A stretch of 64,000 nucleotides of DNA from contig NZ_AMRX01000007.1 in assembly GCF_000300815.1 (NCBI RefSeq), positions 124,001 through 188,000 of the forward strand, in the 5' to 3' direction. The translations under genes were made by a program, and so were the position numbers. The notes beneath the pieces were generated by a model. It ran no database searches. It was given only the letters and a program-made list of their open reading frames with translations, and was not told the DNA's origin. The stretch is from Gayadomonas joobiniege G7 (lineage in GTDB: Bacteria; Pseudomonadota; Gammaproteobacteria; Enterobacterales; Alteromonadaceae). Positions 55,308 through 64,000 of the stretch are shown in pieces. The first letter of the stretch is position 1, and every line of letters starts with the position of its first letter.

Positions 55308-56618
55308 TCATATTAAATTTGTAATCGCTTTGGGTCTACCATAAAAATAGCCTTGGCCATAATTACAACCTAGCTCAACTAACCTATCCGATTGTTTTTC
55401 AGTTTCCACACCTTCGGCAATAGTGACCAAACCACTGGCTTTGGCTAACGAAATAATCGCATGCACCAACCCTAAACCTCGCTCCGAATCCATCTCTCGG
55501 ACAAAACTCTGATCTATTTTTAATCCATCAACTCTTAGGTCTCTTAAATAAACAAAAGAGGAATAACCAGTGCCAAAATCATCAATATAAATGCGAATGC
55601 CTGCATCTCTTAACGTATCCATATTTTGCAAAACAGCCTTATCTCTGTGCATTAAGGTCCCTTCGGTTAATTCAAGTTCTATAATATTAACTGGCACAGC
55701 ATATTTTTGCGCACATTCAAAAATAAAATCAGGTAAGGTTTGACTATTAAAATGGCTACTGGTTATATTCACTGCAATCGGGCTTAAGGTTAATCCAGAC
55801 GCTTGCTGCCGAGCCTGAAATTTGAAAACCGCGTCAAGAACATACTGATCAATCTCGGTCGCTAACCCCATTTGCTCAGCCACTTTAACAAATTCAGCAG
55901 GTGCAACTGTACCTAACGTATTATCATCCCATCGCAACAATGCTTCATATCCGGAAACAGACTGGTCATGTAGACGCACCTTTGGCTGTAAAAATATCTC
56001 GAGTTTTTGGTTTTGAATGGCAACTCTTAAGGCTTGATCAATGGCCAGTTTACGACATAATGAGCGATGAAAAGCAGGCTGATAATAAGCAATGGTCAAG
56101 CCGTCGTGTTTTGCTTTTAATACTGCGCTAGCAGCTTTTTGCACAACGTGTTCCAGAGCAGAACCATTATTTGGATAAATGCCAATACCGATACAACAGG
56201 TTATCGAACAAGTGTTATTTTTTAGATAATATTTTTGCTGCAAGCTCGCTAAAAGCCGGTTTGCATGGGCGTGGGCTTCTTCAATTTCTTTAAGGGGTAA
56301 TAAAACGACGAATTCGTCGGAGCCAACACGGGCAATTAATGAATGTTTAGGTTGGTTTGCTTGCAAACGAGCGGCTGTTTCAACTAATATTTGTTCCGAT
56401 ATTTCATGTCCATACATCTGTTCGATTAGATTAAAATGATTGATATCTAAATACAAAACACCGTACATTTGGCCCGCAGAATGCCAGTTAGCAAACGTTT
56501 TAAACATTGCCGCCAAATTATGCAAACCAGTTAAACCATCATGGTTTTTTAGATACTCAACTTCTTTTAACGCGATATCCAATAATAGCTGAGCTTGTTT
56601 TTCATCGGATGGACTCAT
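55308..56618 (-). CDS. GGDEF-EAL protein, probable c-di-GMP phosphodiesterase
   Basis: 436 residues, cytosolic. The GGDEF domain (~25-185) is altered: RVGSDEF replaces RYGGDEF and no I-site RxxD is present, so it is likely a regulatory GTP-binding module. The EAL domain (~190-430) keeps GYEALLRW, the Asn of IAVNIT, IELELTEG, YIDDFGTGYSS, KIDQSF and AEGVE, so cleavage of c-di-GMP to pGpG is expected. No receiver or sensor domain. RBS AGGGAAG. Counteracts the cyclases elsewhere in the window. Confidence 0.92.
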   Translation of the reverse strand: MSPSDEKQAQLLLDIALKEVEYLKNHDGLTGLHNLAAMFKTFANWHSAGQMYGVLYLDINHFNLIEQMYGHEISEQILVETAARLQANQPKHSLIARVGSDEFVVLLPLKEIEEAHAHANRLLASLQQKYYLKNNTCSITCCIGIGIYPNNGSALEHVVQKAASAVLKAKHDGLTIAYYQPAFHRSLCRKLAIDQALRVAIQNQKLEIFLQPKVRLHDQSVSGYEALLRWDDNTLGTVAPAEFVKVAEQMGLATEIDQYVLDAVFKFQARQQASGLTLSPIAVNITSSHFNSQTLPDFIFECAQKYAVPVNIIELELTEGTLMHRDKAVLQNMDTLRDAGIRIYIDDFGTGYSSFVYLRDLRVDGLKIDQSFVREMDSERGLGLVHAIISLAKASGLVTIAEGVETEKQSDRLVELGCNYGQGYFYGRPKAITNLI

Positions 56619-57020
56619 TTAACTTCCCTTGTGTAAGTATGCCAAAGACTCTATTTTGTAAATGTACTGCACAGCCAAAAACAAAATTACGAACAAAATG
56701 ACATCTTTATTTTTTGCCAAAATCCTGTTAGCAAAAAACAAACAGTGCACCTCTATTGTTCGGTTTTTAACATCTTAAATAAAAGTAGACCCTTTGGTGT
56801 TAAACTGCAAACCAGTTCACTTTTGTACAGATTATACGCTGAACTTAGCAATAATCCTATTACGCTGCCAGTTTTTGATTGCTAATTTTGATATGATAAA
56901 AATATTTAATATAACTGAATTAAACTAATGGACCTGCTTTTTATCGATTGAATTGCAGACTTTTGTGCCGAATTTGTTTATATTGGCGCAAATTTAATAA
57001 AAAATCCAAGGAGAATAACA
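56619..57020. other. Intergenic region upstream of ugd
   Basis: 402 bases without a gene I can support. AT-rich, with an inverted repeat at 56710-56738 and stop codons in all frames. The ugd RBS (AAGGAG) is at 57008-57013. Promoter hexamers near 56950-56990 (TTGAAT/TTGCAG with TATATT) are not well spaced, so I do not place one. Confidence 0.5.
56710..56738. repeat. AT-rich inverted repeat upstream of ugd
   Basis: Perfect 8-bp arms TTTTTTGC / GCAAAAAA with a 13-base loop. Either strand reads T-rich; could be a weak terminator for leader transcripts or a protein site. Confidence 0.4.
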
Positions 57021-58187
57021 ATGAAAATAGCGGTAGCCGGAACAGGTTATGTAGGGATATCAAATGCTGTTTTGCTCGCTCAGCATAACGAAGTAATTGC
57101 ATTGGATATTGTGGCCGAAAAAGTCGATTTATTAAATGCCAAAAAGTCGCCAATTGAAGATGAATATATCCAACAATATTTGGCTGAAAAACCCCTTAAT
57201 TTCAAAGCTACTTTAGATAAAGAAGAAGCATACAAAGGTGCTGCTTTTGTTGTCATCGCCACCCCGACTGATTATGACCCAGAAACTAATTATTTTAATA
57301 CCCGCTCTGTTGAAGCCGTCATTAAAGATGTGATGAGCATTAACCCAGATGCTGTGATGGTGATTAAATCAACCGTTCCTGTTGGCTATACCAAACAAAT
57401 CAAAGAAACGCTGGGCTGTGATAATTTAATGTTTTCACCTGAGTTTTTGCGTGAGGGCAAAGCTTTATACGACAATTTGTACCCATCTCGAGTAATTGTT
57501 GGAGAGCAATCTGAGCGTGCAAAAACCTTTGCTAATCTGTTGGTAGAAGGCGCATTAAAAGAAAATATTGATGTGCTATTTACCGATGCAACCGAAGCTG
57601 AGGCAATTAAGTTATTTTCTAATACCTATCTTGCCATGCGTGTCTCTTATTTTAATGAGTTAGACACTTATGCCGAACGCCATGGTTTAGATAGTCGTCA
57701 AATTATTGAAGGTGTTGGTTTAGACCCGCGTATTGGTAGTCATTATAATAATCCATCATTCGGTTATGGCGGTTATTGTTTACCTAAAGATACCAAACAA
57801 TTGTTAGCTAATTATAAAGATGTGCCGAATAATATAATCGCAGCCATTGTTGAAGCAAATACCACGCGAAAAGACTTTATTGCCGATTCTATTATCAGCC
57901 GTGCACCAAAACGTGTGGGTATTTATCGTTTAATTATGAAAGCAGGCTCTGATAACTTCCGTGCGTCGTCTATTCAAGGCATTATGAAACGAATCAAAGC
58001 CAAAGGCATTGAAGTCGTTATTTACGAACCTGTGCTAGACCAGGATGACTTCTTTAATTCTAAAGTTATCCGCGATCTCAATGAGTTTAAATCCAGCTGT
58101 GATGTGATTGTTTCTAACCGAATGGCTCAAGAGCTATCTGACGTTAAAGACAAGGTGTATACGCGCGATTTATTTGGTAGCGACTAA
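57021..58187 (+). CDS. ugd: UDP-glucose 6-dehydrogenase
   Basis: 388 residues. Oxidises UDP-glucose to UDP-glucuronate with NAD+, for capsule or LPS sugars. NAD-binding GTGYVG (~7-12), catalytic Cys in [12 protein letters not shown] (~255-260), and [12 protein letters not shown] (~140-150). AAGGAG RBS. No gene of a capsule cluster directly joins it, but kdsD (KpsF-like) follows on the other strand 135 bases away. Confidence 0.96.
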   Translation: MKIAVAGTGYVGISNAVLLAQHNEVIALDIVAEKVDLLNAKKSPIEDEYIQQYLAEKPLNFKATLDKEEAYKGAAFVVIATPTDYDPETNYFNTRSVEAVIKDVMSINPDAVMVIKSTVPVGYTKQIKETLGCDNLMFSPEFLREGKALYDNLYPSRVIVGEQSERAKTFANLLVEGALKENIDVLFTDATEAEAIKLFSNTYLAMRVSYFNELDTYAERHGLDSRQIIEGVGLDPRIGSHYNNPSFGYGGYCLPKDTKQLLANYKDVPNNIIAAIVEANTTRKDFIADSIISRAPKRVGIYRLIMKAGSDNFRASSIQGIMKRIKAKGIEVVIYEPVLDQDDFFNSKVIRDLNEFKSSCDVIVSNRMAQELSDVKDKVYTRDLFGSD

Positions 58188-58235
58188 TTGCCATCAGGTA
58201 ACACCCACCAATAGTTCCCTACAGCTGTGTATTTT

Positions 58236-58256
58236 AGTGGCGTCTTAGACGCCACT
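58236..58256 (+). terminator. Terminator of ugd
   Basis: Nine-bp perfect stem AGTGGCGTC / GACGCCACT with a 3-base loop, then CATTAAATTTTT. Good stem, moderate T-tract. Confidence 0.75.
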
Positions 58257-58321
58257 CATTAAATTTTTCAACAACGGTAAAGTTAAACAGTAACCACCTG
58301 ACTAAAAAGCTTGTTAGGCGA

Positions 58322-59251
58322 TTATTTTTTGAACACCCCAGCCAGTTTTTTTCCATTAAAAACCAATAAAGTAGTTATCTGTTTTTCTTGCATCCGGTTT
58401 AAGGCGTCTTCTACCCGAGTGCCAATACTGACAGAGCGCGGATTTAAACTCATCATTTGTTCGGCGCGCACAGCAAAACTTTGCTGACCATATTGCTCAA
58501 CAGCACGGCGCACATCACCATCCGTAATAATGCCATACTCGCCATCAGCTACTGCAACGATTGCAATCCCTAACCGGCCTTTGCTCATGGCGTGTAATAC
58601 TTCTAATAGTTCAGTTTCTGGGCTTATTACAGGTAGATCGTCGGTGACCATTTCATCATCAACAATACTTAATAGACGTTTTCCCAAACTGCCACCAGGG
58701 TGAAAACGCGCAAAGTGCTCAGCCGCAAACTGTCTTTTTTCCATCAGAGCGACTGTAAGGGCATCACCCATCACTAAGGCTGCTGTGCTTGAGGTGGTTG
58801 GAGCCAACTGAAGGGGACAGGCTTCACTTTCAACATAAGTATTTAAATGTGCAACCGCATGGCGAGCAATAGTAGAGTTTGGATCGGCCGTCATCGCAAT
58901 CATTGGATTTTGGTTGTCTCGCAAAAAGGGCAAAAGTTTCAGCAACTCGTTTGACTCACCCGATTTAGATATCGCCAGCAGAATATCTCCTGGTTTTAGC
59001 ATGCCTAAATCACCGTGGAAAGCTTCTGATGGATGCAAAAAAAAGCTCGGCGTACCTGTACTAGCTAACGAGGCCGCAATTTTTTTACCTATCATACCCG
59101 ATTTGCCAATGCCAGACACAATTACTCTAGCATCTGTTGCTAAAATCAGCTCAACAGCTTTATCAAATTCATCATCGAGCAAACCTAAGATACTTTTTAA
59201 ACCATCAATTTGATTATTAATTACCCGCTTGGCAATTCCAATTGAACTCAT
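58322..59251 (-). CDS. kdsD: Arabinose-5-phosphate isomerase (KdsD/KpsF)
   Basis: 309 residues. Interconverts ribulose-5-phosphate and arabinose-5-phosphate, the first step to Kdo. SIS domain (~35-180) with VSGIGKSGMIGKKIAASLAS and LAISKSGESNE, then two CBS domains (~205-309). It stops at LAGVFKK, without the usual HDLLRAGI-type end (family 320-328 aa); no alternative frame downstream restores it, so the end is natural or long diverged. The relation to ugd suggests surface polysaccharide use. RBS not strong. Confidence 0.88.
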   Translation of the reverse strand: MSSIGIAKRVINNQIDGLKSILGLLDDEFDKAVELILATDARVIVSGIGKSGMIGKKIAASLASTGTPSFFLHPSEAFHGDLGMLKPGDILLAISKSGESNELLKLLPFLRDNQNPMIAMTADPNSTIARHAVAHLNTYVESEACPLQLAPTTSSTAALVMGDALTVALMEKRQFAAEHFARFHPGGSLGKRLLSIVDDEMVTDDLPVISPETELLEVLHAMSKGRLGIAIVAVADGEYGIITDGDVRRAVEQYGQQSFAVRAEQMMSLNPRSVSIGTRVEDALNRMQEKQITTLLVFNGKKLAGVFKK

Positions 59252-59278
59252 TGTTTTTTCTCATTTTTGGTTATGATT

Positions 59279-59306
59279 ACTGAACATTTTGACTTAATCG
59301 TTCAGT
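59279..59306 (-). repeat. Inverted repeat between alr and kdsD
   Basis: Perfect 7-bp arms ACTGAAC / GTTCAGT with a 14-base spacer, between alr (stop at 59314) and the start of kdsD (59251). No T-run; operator or weak stem. Confidence 0.35.
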
Positions 59307-59313
59307 CATAGCG

Positions 59314-60408
59314 CTAATCACTTCGATCATACCCTGAGTATACTCGTTTTACTCGTCGATTTAAGCCACAGAATAATTCATAAGCAATTGTTCCCGCTGC
59401 GTCGGCAACCTGGGTAATCGGAACATTTGGGCCCCAAAGTTCAACCTTTGCACCGCACATATTTGGTTGCTGACAGCCAGTTAAATCTATCGCCAGCATA
59501 TCCATAGAGACTCGGCCCAAAATATTACAATACTGGTTATCAGTATAGGCTTGGCAAAGATTACCTGCCGCTCGTGGATAACCGTCAGCATACCCCATGC
59601 TCACTGTGCCCACGCGCATCTCACTTGGGGCGACAAAGATATGATTGTAACCTACCCCCTCACCGGCACCGAGCTTCCTTTCAGCAATGATTTTGCCACT
59701 CAGTGTCATGGTCGTCTGTAACCTGGTAGATTCAGAAAAAGCTTCATTTGGTGAGACACCGTATAACATGATGCCCGGCCGCGCCCAATCTTGCGAACGA
59801 ACCAAACCGCGCATGATTGCAGCCGAATTTGCTTGACTTATAGCGCCGCTCAGCCCCAAAATTGTGTTGTTAAAACACTCGTTTTGCTGGCTTGTGACTG
59901 GATTTAACTGGTCTTCTGCTGCGGCAAAATGGCTCATATGCACTATTTCTGCAACTTGGGGTAAACATTTGAGTTGCTTGTAGACATGGTGATACTCGTT
60001 TGGCATAAAACCTAACCTATGCATTCCAGTATCTAGTTTAAGCCACACATTCACCGGCTGCTTAAACCTAGAGTCCGCCAACAGGTTTAACTGCCAATAC
60101 TCATGTACTACAGTCCATAACCGATACCGATCGATTAATGCCAACTCACTCGCCTCAAAAAAACCTTCAAGTAATAAAATTGGAGATTGAATACCAGCTT
60201 GTCTCAACTCTATGGCTTCTTCGATACAGGCGACCGCAAAAGCGTCTGCGATATCAGCTAGGGCCGTCGCAACTGCAACTGCCCCATGACCATAAGCGTT
60301 TGCTTTAACAGTGGCCAATGTACGCGCACCATTTGCCCATTGTTTGGCCAGCAAATAATTGTGACGAATAGCCGCTAAATTTATCTCAGCCTGCGCAAAT
60401 CGCGCCAT
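59314..60408 (-). CDS. alr: Alanine racemase
   Basis: 364 residues. PLP-dependent production of D-alanine for peptidoglycan. PLP-Lys in TVKANAYGHG (~33), opposite catalytic Tyr in VSMGYADGYPR (~255), RVSMDM near the C-terminus. Cytosolic. Elsewhere alr is often next to dnaB; here it is 50 kb away with kdsD and the M14-type deacylase gene. Confidence 0.97.
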   Translation of the reverse strand: MARFAQAEINLAAIRHNYLLAKQWANGARTLATVKANAYGHGAVAVATALADIADAFAVACIEEAIELRQAGIQSPILLLEGFFEASELALIDRYRLWTVVHEYWQLNLLADSRFKQPVNVWLKLDTGMHRLGFMPNEYHHVYKQLKCLPQVAEIVHMSHFAAAEDQLNPVTSQQNECFNNTILGLSGAISQANSAAIMRGLVRSQDWARPGIMLYGVSPNEAFSESTRLQTTMTLSGKIIAERKLGAGEGVGYNHIFVAPSEMRVGTVSMGYADGYPRAAGNLCQAYTDNQYCNILGRVSMDMLAIDLTGCQQPNMCGAKVELWGPNVPITQVADAAGTIAYELFCGLNRRVKRVYSGYDRSD

Positions 60409-60452
60409 GCCTCACTCCCAATGACGATGATGGGGCGCATATTAACATAAAA

Positions 60453-61499
60453 TCATACGGTCTGAATAAACGCGTACATTAAACAGTCGTGCAGAGCGAT
60501 TCTTGGATTGCTGGTTGCCATAAAAATGCGCATTGGATAACGGGTATAAATTGCCCCGTCTTCAGCGTATAAGATATCTGAATCTATCACTTGCCCGGCT
60601 TCATTTTTAATTTTAAAAGCGTTACAGCCAAATAAACTCCAGCCTAATAAACTATGTGCGCGGGTGATACCTGTATTGTGTTGTTCAATATCACTCACCA
60701 AAGTTAATTTTGCTTTCGGGTCGGCTTCGCCACCATAACTCAGCACAATATTCTCTGCAATCTCAACTCTTAATGGATGCTCTAACACTTGCGACAGCTC
60801 AAAATGACGACCACTAAATAAACTTTCAGCTTGCAAATACTCACTAATCCCCTGAAAAGCCAGTTGATGTGATATTTGCTGCTGACTGCCACCACACTCT
60901 ATCGTCACGATCGGGCACGCAAAGTCTTGCTCCATCAAAGATCCTAATTGTAAACGAGTAAAAAACAAACTATCGCAAAAAAATGACGCCAATGCTTGTT
61001 GATTTAACCCTTTTTGGGTCGCAACGGCGAATGCTGGGCTAGCGCCAGACGTATTATGCATATCGATCACTGCCTCGGGTCTGACTTCCTGTATTGCATC
61101 AGCTATCTCATTCGCACGTTGTGTTACTTGCGGGTTTTCAGCGGGTGCGTTAAAACAACGATTTAAGTCAGCGTCATTATCAACAAATCGACAATTAAAA
61201 TAAGGAACTTTGCGTGCTGCTTCAACGGCACATAAAATAAACCTAACATTGCAAACTGGCACCTGTTGACTAAGTAGCCAACGATGAATTGCATAAAATC
61301 CAGATGGCTCATTGCCATGGATCAGGGTACATATCACCCGCCAACGACTTGGATCTTGACCCGCTTGATCAATCACCATAGGGCCAGGTAACGATAATAA
61401 CCAGTCAATAGCATCTTCAGGATACTTATCCTCATGCGCACAACAAACAGTCATCGGAACTAGGGTTAATCTAGGCTCTTTAGTCACGGAATACTCCAT
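60453..61499 (-). CDS. Succinylglutamate desuccinylase/aspartoacylase-family protein
   Basis: 348 residues, M14-like zinc carboxypeptidase fold. LIHGNEPSG (H and E metal ligands, ~59-67), FVDNDADLNRCF (Arg of substrate binding), VIDMHNTSGASPAF (third His), and TIECGG with the catalytic Glu. It is fused in expression to the upstream GCS2-type gene: it starts 16 bases inside it. This pairing suggests a joint pathway: one makes an amide bond with glutamate or another acid, the other removes an acyl group. The substrate is not known. Confidence 0.8.
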   Translation of the reverse strand: MEYSVTKEPRLTLVPMTVCCAHEDKYPEDAIDWLLSLPGPMVIDQAGQDPSRWRVICTLIHGNEPSGFYAIHRWLLSQQVPVCNVRFILCAVEAARKVPYFNCRFVDNDADLNRCFNAPAENPQVTQRANEIADAIQEVRPEAVIDMHNTSGASPAFAVATQKGLNQQALASFFCDSLFFTRLQLGSLMEQDFACPIVTIECGGSQQQISHQLAFQGISEYLQAESLFSGRHFELSQVLEHPLRVEIAENIVLSYGGEADPKAKLTLVSDIEQHNTGITRAHSLLGWSLFGCNAFKIKNEAGQVIDSDILYAEDGAIYTRYPMRIFMATSNPRIALHDCLMYAFIQTV

Positions 61500-62962
61500 T
61501 GGCCAACAGGCATACCTGAATGGCTCATCTGCAAATATCTTTGAAACATGTTTAAACAGGCTTGGTGGCGGTTATTCTTTTGCTCATAATGATACAATAG
61601 CGCTCTTTGCCAGCTTGCCCCTGTACGCTGTTGTTGCAGTCTTTGTTCTATGAGCGTTAAATAGTTTGTGATTTCAGCTTGCTCAATATGGAGCAAGGTC
61701 AATCCTTGCCGCATAACTGTCATAGACGATTCCAGTGCGTTTAATATGGGGATTCGGCGAATATTTAGTTGGTTTAAGTCAGGCCAATAAACTTGAGCAT
61801 TTAAACCGTAGCGTGCTGCTTGCAAAAAATTCTTTTCGGCTAACTCAAACGGGAAAAACGCACTAATTTCACTAATTTTTTGGCCAAAGCCATAAGCCAG
61901 CCCAATGCTAAACGCAAGGTTTGCAATCATATCCGGTACCGAAGGTCCCGCTGGCAAGGCTCTAAATTCAAGCCGAATATGCCCCCCATCAGCCGCACAA
62001 TAGACAGGCCTGTGCCAATTCCACACAGTGCCCATATGCAAATTAAGTTCTTTAAACGCCAGCGCTTGCCCAGGGCTTTTAGCCTCTGGCTCATCAGACA
62101 GTTCAGGTAACAGCACAGGGTGCAATGCAACAGCTTGCGCATACAGATCCCAAGCACTGTCATTTAACCAACCGGCACCTAGGGTCACTCGCGCCGGCAT
62201 GCTCTGCCCATGTAAACTGCGAGCGCGGCAATCCAACATTTGTCGCAGTAACGGGATACGGGTTTCTTCCCATAACAAACGGCCTAAAAACAAAGGTGAA
62301 TTAGCCGCTAATGCGGTGACGAGGGGCTGACTAAATACCGCCGCATTATAAACATCGGCAAAACGGCCAGGCGGTATCATCATATGCACCTGAAACGAAG
62401 TATTTGCACCTTCCGCCGTCACATCTTCAACTTGCATGTCGATCCTTTCTTGTCCATCAACCTTAATCGCAAAAGAACCAGCCCGAGCTTTTTTAAGTTG
62501 TTCAACCAAATACTCATAGCGGCTGATTGGGGTCATGTTGGCACGTAATAAATCTTGCCGTCTTAGCCCTGGTAATATTCCAATTGCTGCTACATGACTA
62601 TGATATTGCTCTGCGACCTCGATTAAGCCTGCCATTTTTTTTTCAAGATACTGTTGTAAGTTAGAAAATGGCTGACCAGCTAACGCGGTAGGGACAAAAT
62701 TTAACTCTAAATTGTATTGATTAATTTCATGTTGATAATCAGTATCTTGCAAGTCCTCGATGAGTTTTTGATTGACCGCACGCACATGCCCATCATGATC
62801 TGTTAAATAGAGTTCTAATTCAGCGCCAACTTTAAGTTCGCTTTGCGCAAACTCAGGTTGCCGCATTTGTTTTTTTAATTGCCATACTTGTTCGCAAAGA
62901 CGCTGTTTAAATTGTGCAAAGTCATCTTCTGAAAAGCCAATTTGGCGAACATTTTGCCCCAT
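61484..62962 (-). CDS. GCS2-type glutamate-cysteine ligase-like enzyme
   Basis: 492 residues. ATP-dependent carboxylate-amine ligase, glutamine-synthetase-like fold. GAELELYLTD (~45-54, metal-binding Glu), NQYNLELNF (~80-88), TSFQVHMMIPPG (~185-196) and HIRLEFRALPAGPS (~325) match the GCS2 family. Often annotated glutamate-cysteine ligase, but members of this family may join other acids. Overlaps the deacylase gene by 16 bp. Single-gene glutathione synthesis is not implied. Confidence 0.82.
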   Translation of the reverse strand: MGQNVRQIGFSEDDFAQFKQRLCEQVWQLKKQMRQPEFAQSELKVGAELELYLTDHDGHVRAVNQKLIEDLQDTDYQHEINQYNLELNFVPTALAGQPFSNLQQYLEKKMAGLIEVAEQYHSHVAAIGILPGLRRQDLLRANMTPISRYEYLVEQLKKARAGSFAIKVDGQERIDMQVEDVTAEGANTSFQVHMMIPPGRFADVYNAAVFSQPLVTALAANSPLFLGRLLWEETRIPLLRQMLDCRARSLHGQSMPARVTLGAGWLNDSAWDLYAQAVALHPVLLPELSDEPEAKSPGQALAFKELNLHMGTVWNWHRPVYCAADGGHIRLEFRALPAGPSVPDMIANLAFSIGLAYGFGQKISEISAFFPFELAEKNFLQAARYGLNAQVYWPDLNQLNIRRIPILNALESSMTVMRQGLTLLHIEQAEITNYLTLIEQRLQQQRTGASWQRALLYHYEQKNNRHQACLNMFQRYLQMSHSGMPVGQWSIP

Positions 62963-63121
62963 ACGCGACTCCCGAAGCGATTAATGCGTATTCAGTGGTT
63001 TATTTGGGTTTAGCCAAAAATCTCAATTTTCGCAAGTTGTTAAATATCGCTTGCAACTGGCGGCTAAATCACAATAATGGCTGGCTCAATTTTTAGTCAA
63101 AACATACAGGTAAGCATAATC

Positions 63122-63847
63122 ATGACTGATGCACCAGAAGACAGACTCAAAATGGCCCAAGAAAAAGGTCGCGTGATCCGAGAGGTTAAAAGTTTTGTTA
63201 CCAGACAAGGACGTTTAACTAAAGGACAACAAGCGGCAATCGATAACTACTGGAAAGACTATGGGCTCGTTGCAGGTGATAAGGTATTCGACTGGTTTGA
63301 TATTTTTGCCAATCAAAATCCCGTGGTTTTAGAAATAGGATTTGGCATGGGTGCATCATTAGTCACTATGGCCAAACAAGAACCAGAAAAAAACTTTGTC
63401 GGTATTGAAGTCCATGAACCTGGTGTCGGTGCCTGTATAAAAGATGCCGTTGAGCAAGGTGTTACCAACTTACGTGTGATTAATCACGACGCGGTTGAAG
63501 TGCTAAAAAACAATATTTCAGATGCTAGCTTGGCAACAGTTCAGCTATTTTTTCCCGATCCTTGGCACAAAAAACGTCATCACAAAAGACGTATAGTCCA
63601 GCCCGAATTTGTCCAATTATTAGCGCAAAAGCTAAACACTGGCGGCTTGTTTCATATGGCAACCGATTGGGAAAATTATGCCGAACATATGTTAGAAGTC
63701 ATGTCTGCACAGCCAAATTATAATAATGTGTCAAACCAAGAATCCGGTTATATGCCAAGACCTGATAGCCGTCCACTCACTAAGTTTGAACAAAGGGGCC
63801 ATAAACTTGGACATGGTGTTTGGGATTTGATGTTTGTCAAAGCATAA
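63122..63847 (+). CDS. trmB: tRNA (guanine-N7-)-methyltransferase
   Basis: 241 residues from ATG 63122 (the frame runs 15 codons further upstream, but the family starts near [11 protein letters not shown]). Makes m7G46 in tRNA. SAM-binding [11 protein letters not shown] (~75-85), and [19 protein letters not shown] (~145-160) with the catalytic and tRNA-binding basic residues, [17 protein letters not shown]. Ends at a strong terminator. Confidence 0.95.
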   Translation: MTDAPEDRLKMAQEKGRVIREVKSFVTRQGRLTKGQQAAIDNYWKDYGLVAGDKVFDWFDIFANQNPVVLEIGFGMGASLVTMAKQEPEKNFVGIEVHEPGVGACIKDAVEQGVTNLRVINHDAVEVLKNNISDASLATVQLFFPDPWHKKRHHKRRIVQPEFVQLLAQKLNTGGLFHMATDWENYAEHMLEVMSAQPNYNNVSNQESGYMPRPDSRPLTKFEQRGHKLGHGVWDLMFVKA

Positions 63848-63874
63848 AAAAAAGGAGCCTAAGCTCCTTTTTTT
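63847..63874. terminator. Terminator between trmB and ahcY
   Basis: 12-bp stem with GGAGC / GCTCC core, 4-nt loop, and A/T runs at each base. Serves both converging genes; the stop of trmB is at its edge. Confidence 0.88.
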
Positions 63875-63888
63875 AATCAAAATCTAGC

Positions 63889-64000
63889 TTAATAACGATA
63901 ACTTTCAGGCTTAAAGGGGCCGTCAACAGCTACCCCAATATAATCGGCTTGCTGTTCGGTTAATTGGGTGATAACACCACCAAAACCTTGCACCATGTAA
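63889..64000 (-). CDS. ahcY: Adenosylhomocysteinase, 3' end
   Basis: Partial: the last ~36 codons on the minus strand, stop TAA at 63889-63891. The translation [18 protein letters not shown] followed by [14 protein letters not shown] is the C-terminal signature (Lys and Tyr of the NAD-binding tail) of SAHH, the Pseudomonas-like form. Hydrolyses S-adenosylhomocysteine to homocysteine and adenosine. The remainder lies beyond the window. Confidence 0.9.
   Translation of the reverse strand, partial: YMVQGFGGVITQLTEQQADYIGVAVDGPFKPESYRY

Noticed and set aside
58190-58330. Frameshift at the end of kdsD
   Set aside because: I read the other frames beyond the stop; none gives the missing HDLL end, so there is no simple frameshift.
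57021-59251. Capsule gene cluster around ugd and kdsD
   Set aside because: Only two genes of this type, on opposite strands, with no transporter or glycosyltransferase cluster in the window.

Overview
The window reads as one contiguous piece of chromosome from a marine gammaproteobacterium, most likely in the Alteromonadales (Alteromonadaceae or a close relative). This rests on the gene set (RapA-RluA, AmpD-AmpE, IlvY-IlvC, HslVU with FtsN and PriA upstream, an EF-G located away from a str operon, the long form of ketol-acid reductoisomerase, RraA, MiaE), on an AT-rich base composition, and on many c-di-GMP proteins. Coding density is high. I see no prophage, insertion sequence, integrase, CRISPR array, rRNA or tRNA gene. 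The ends cut two genes: tsaD at the left (3' part only) and ahcY at the right (3' part only, minus strand).

Layout. 1-8.4 kb: tsaD-miaE, a diguanylate cyclase, a second RluA-type pseudouridine synthase, an aspartoacylase-like amidohydrolase, a large double-PilZ protein, then nadE-glnB on the minus strand. 8.5-12.2 kb: dnaB and fusA, convergent around a shared terminator. 12.5-18.5 kb: a secreted or periplasmic group on the minus strand, comprising a diheme cytochrome c, a PhoX/DUF839 lipoprotein and an extracellular nuclease with a C-terminal sorting tail; the nuclease promoter carries a five-unit PHO-box-like array. 18.5-28.2 kb: arfB, an AhpD-like gene flanked by two near-identical operator palindromes, rraA, a PAP2-glycosyltransferase pair, DUF3530, rluA, rapA, PhoH and DUF1289. 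28.3-36.9 kb: an HPt plus response-regulator/GGDEF pair, argR, ampDE, a retropepsin-like protein, a signal-peptide-bearing ATP-dependent DNA ligase, a beta-CASP protein without its metal ligands, nadC, a K+ channel and a small secreted protein. 36.9-46.1 kb: priA-ftsN-hslVU with a heat-shock promoter, ppc, an EamA transporter and rpmE. 46.1-64 kb: a branching-enzyme-like GH13, malic enzyme, a 7TMR-DISM/GGDEF/EAL protein, ilvY/ilvC, a GGDEF-EAL phosphodiesterase, ugd, kdsD, alr, a paired M14-type deacylase and GCS2-type ligase, trmB and ahcY.

How the genes work together. Most are housekeeping. Clear functional links are phosphate scavenging (nuclease plus PhoX under one PHO-like promoter), wall recycling (ampDE), proteolysis (hslVU), carbon flow around C4 acids (ppc, malic enzyme), branched-chain amino acid synthesis (ilvYC), NAD synthesis (nadE, nadC), and envelope sugar precursors (ugd, kdsD). 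Six proteins make, break or bind c-di-GMP, or carry its signal, within 64 kb.

I did not find an obvious large new system. The observations most worth follow-up are the catalytically emptied beta-CASP protein overlapping a periplasmic-type DNA ligase, the PHO-like array and its rhombosortase-type nuclease, the operator pair at the AhpD-like gene without a nearby regulator, the GCS2/deacylase pair, and the double-PilZ protein. No database search or folding calculation was run; family names come from recognising sequence motifs.
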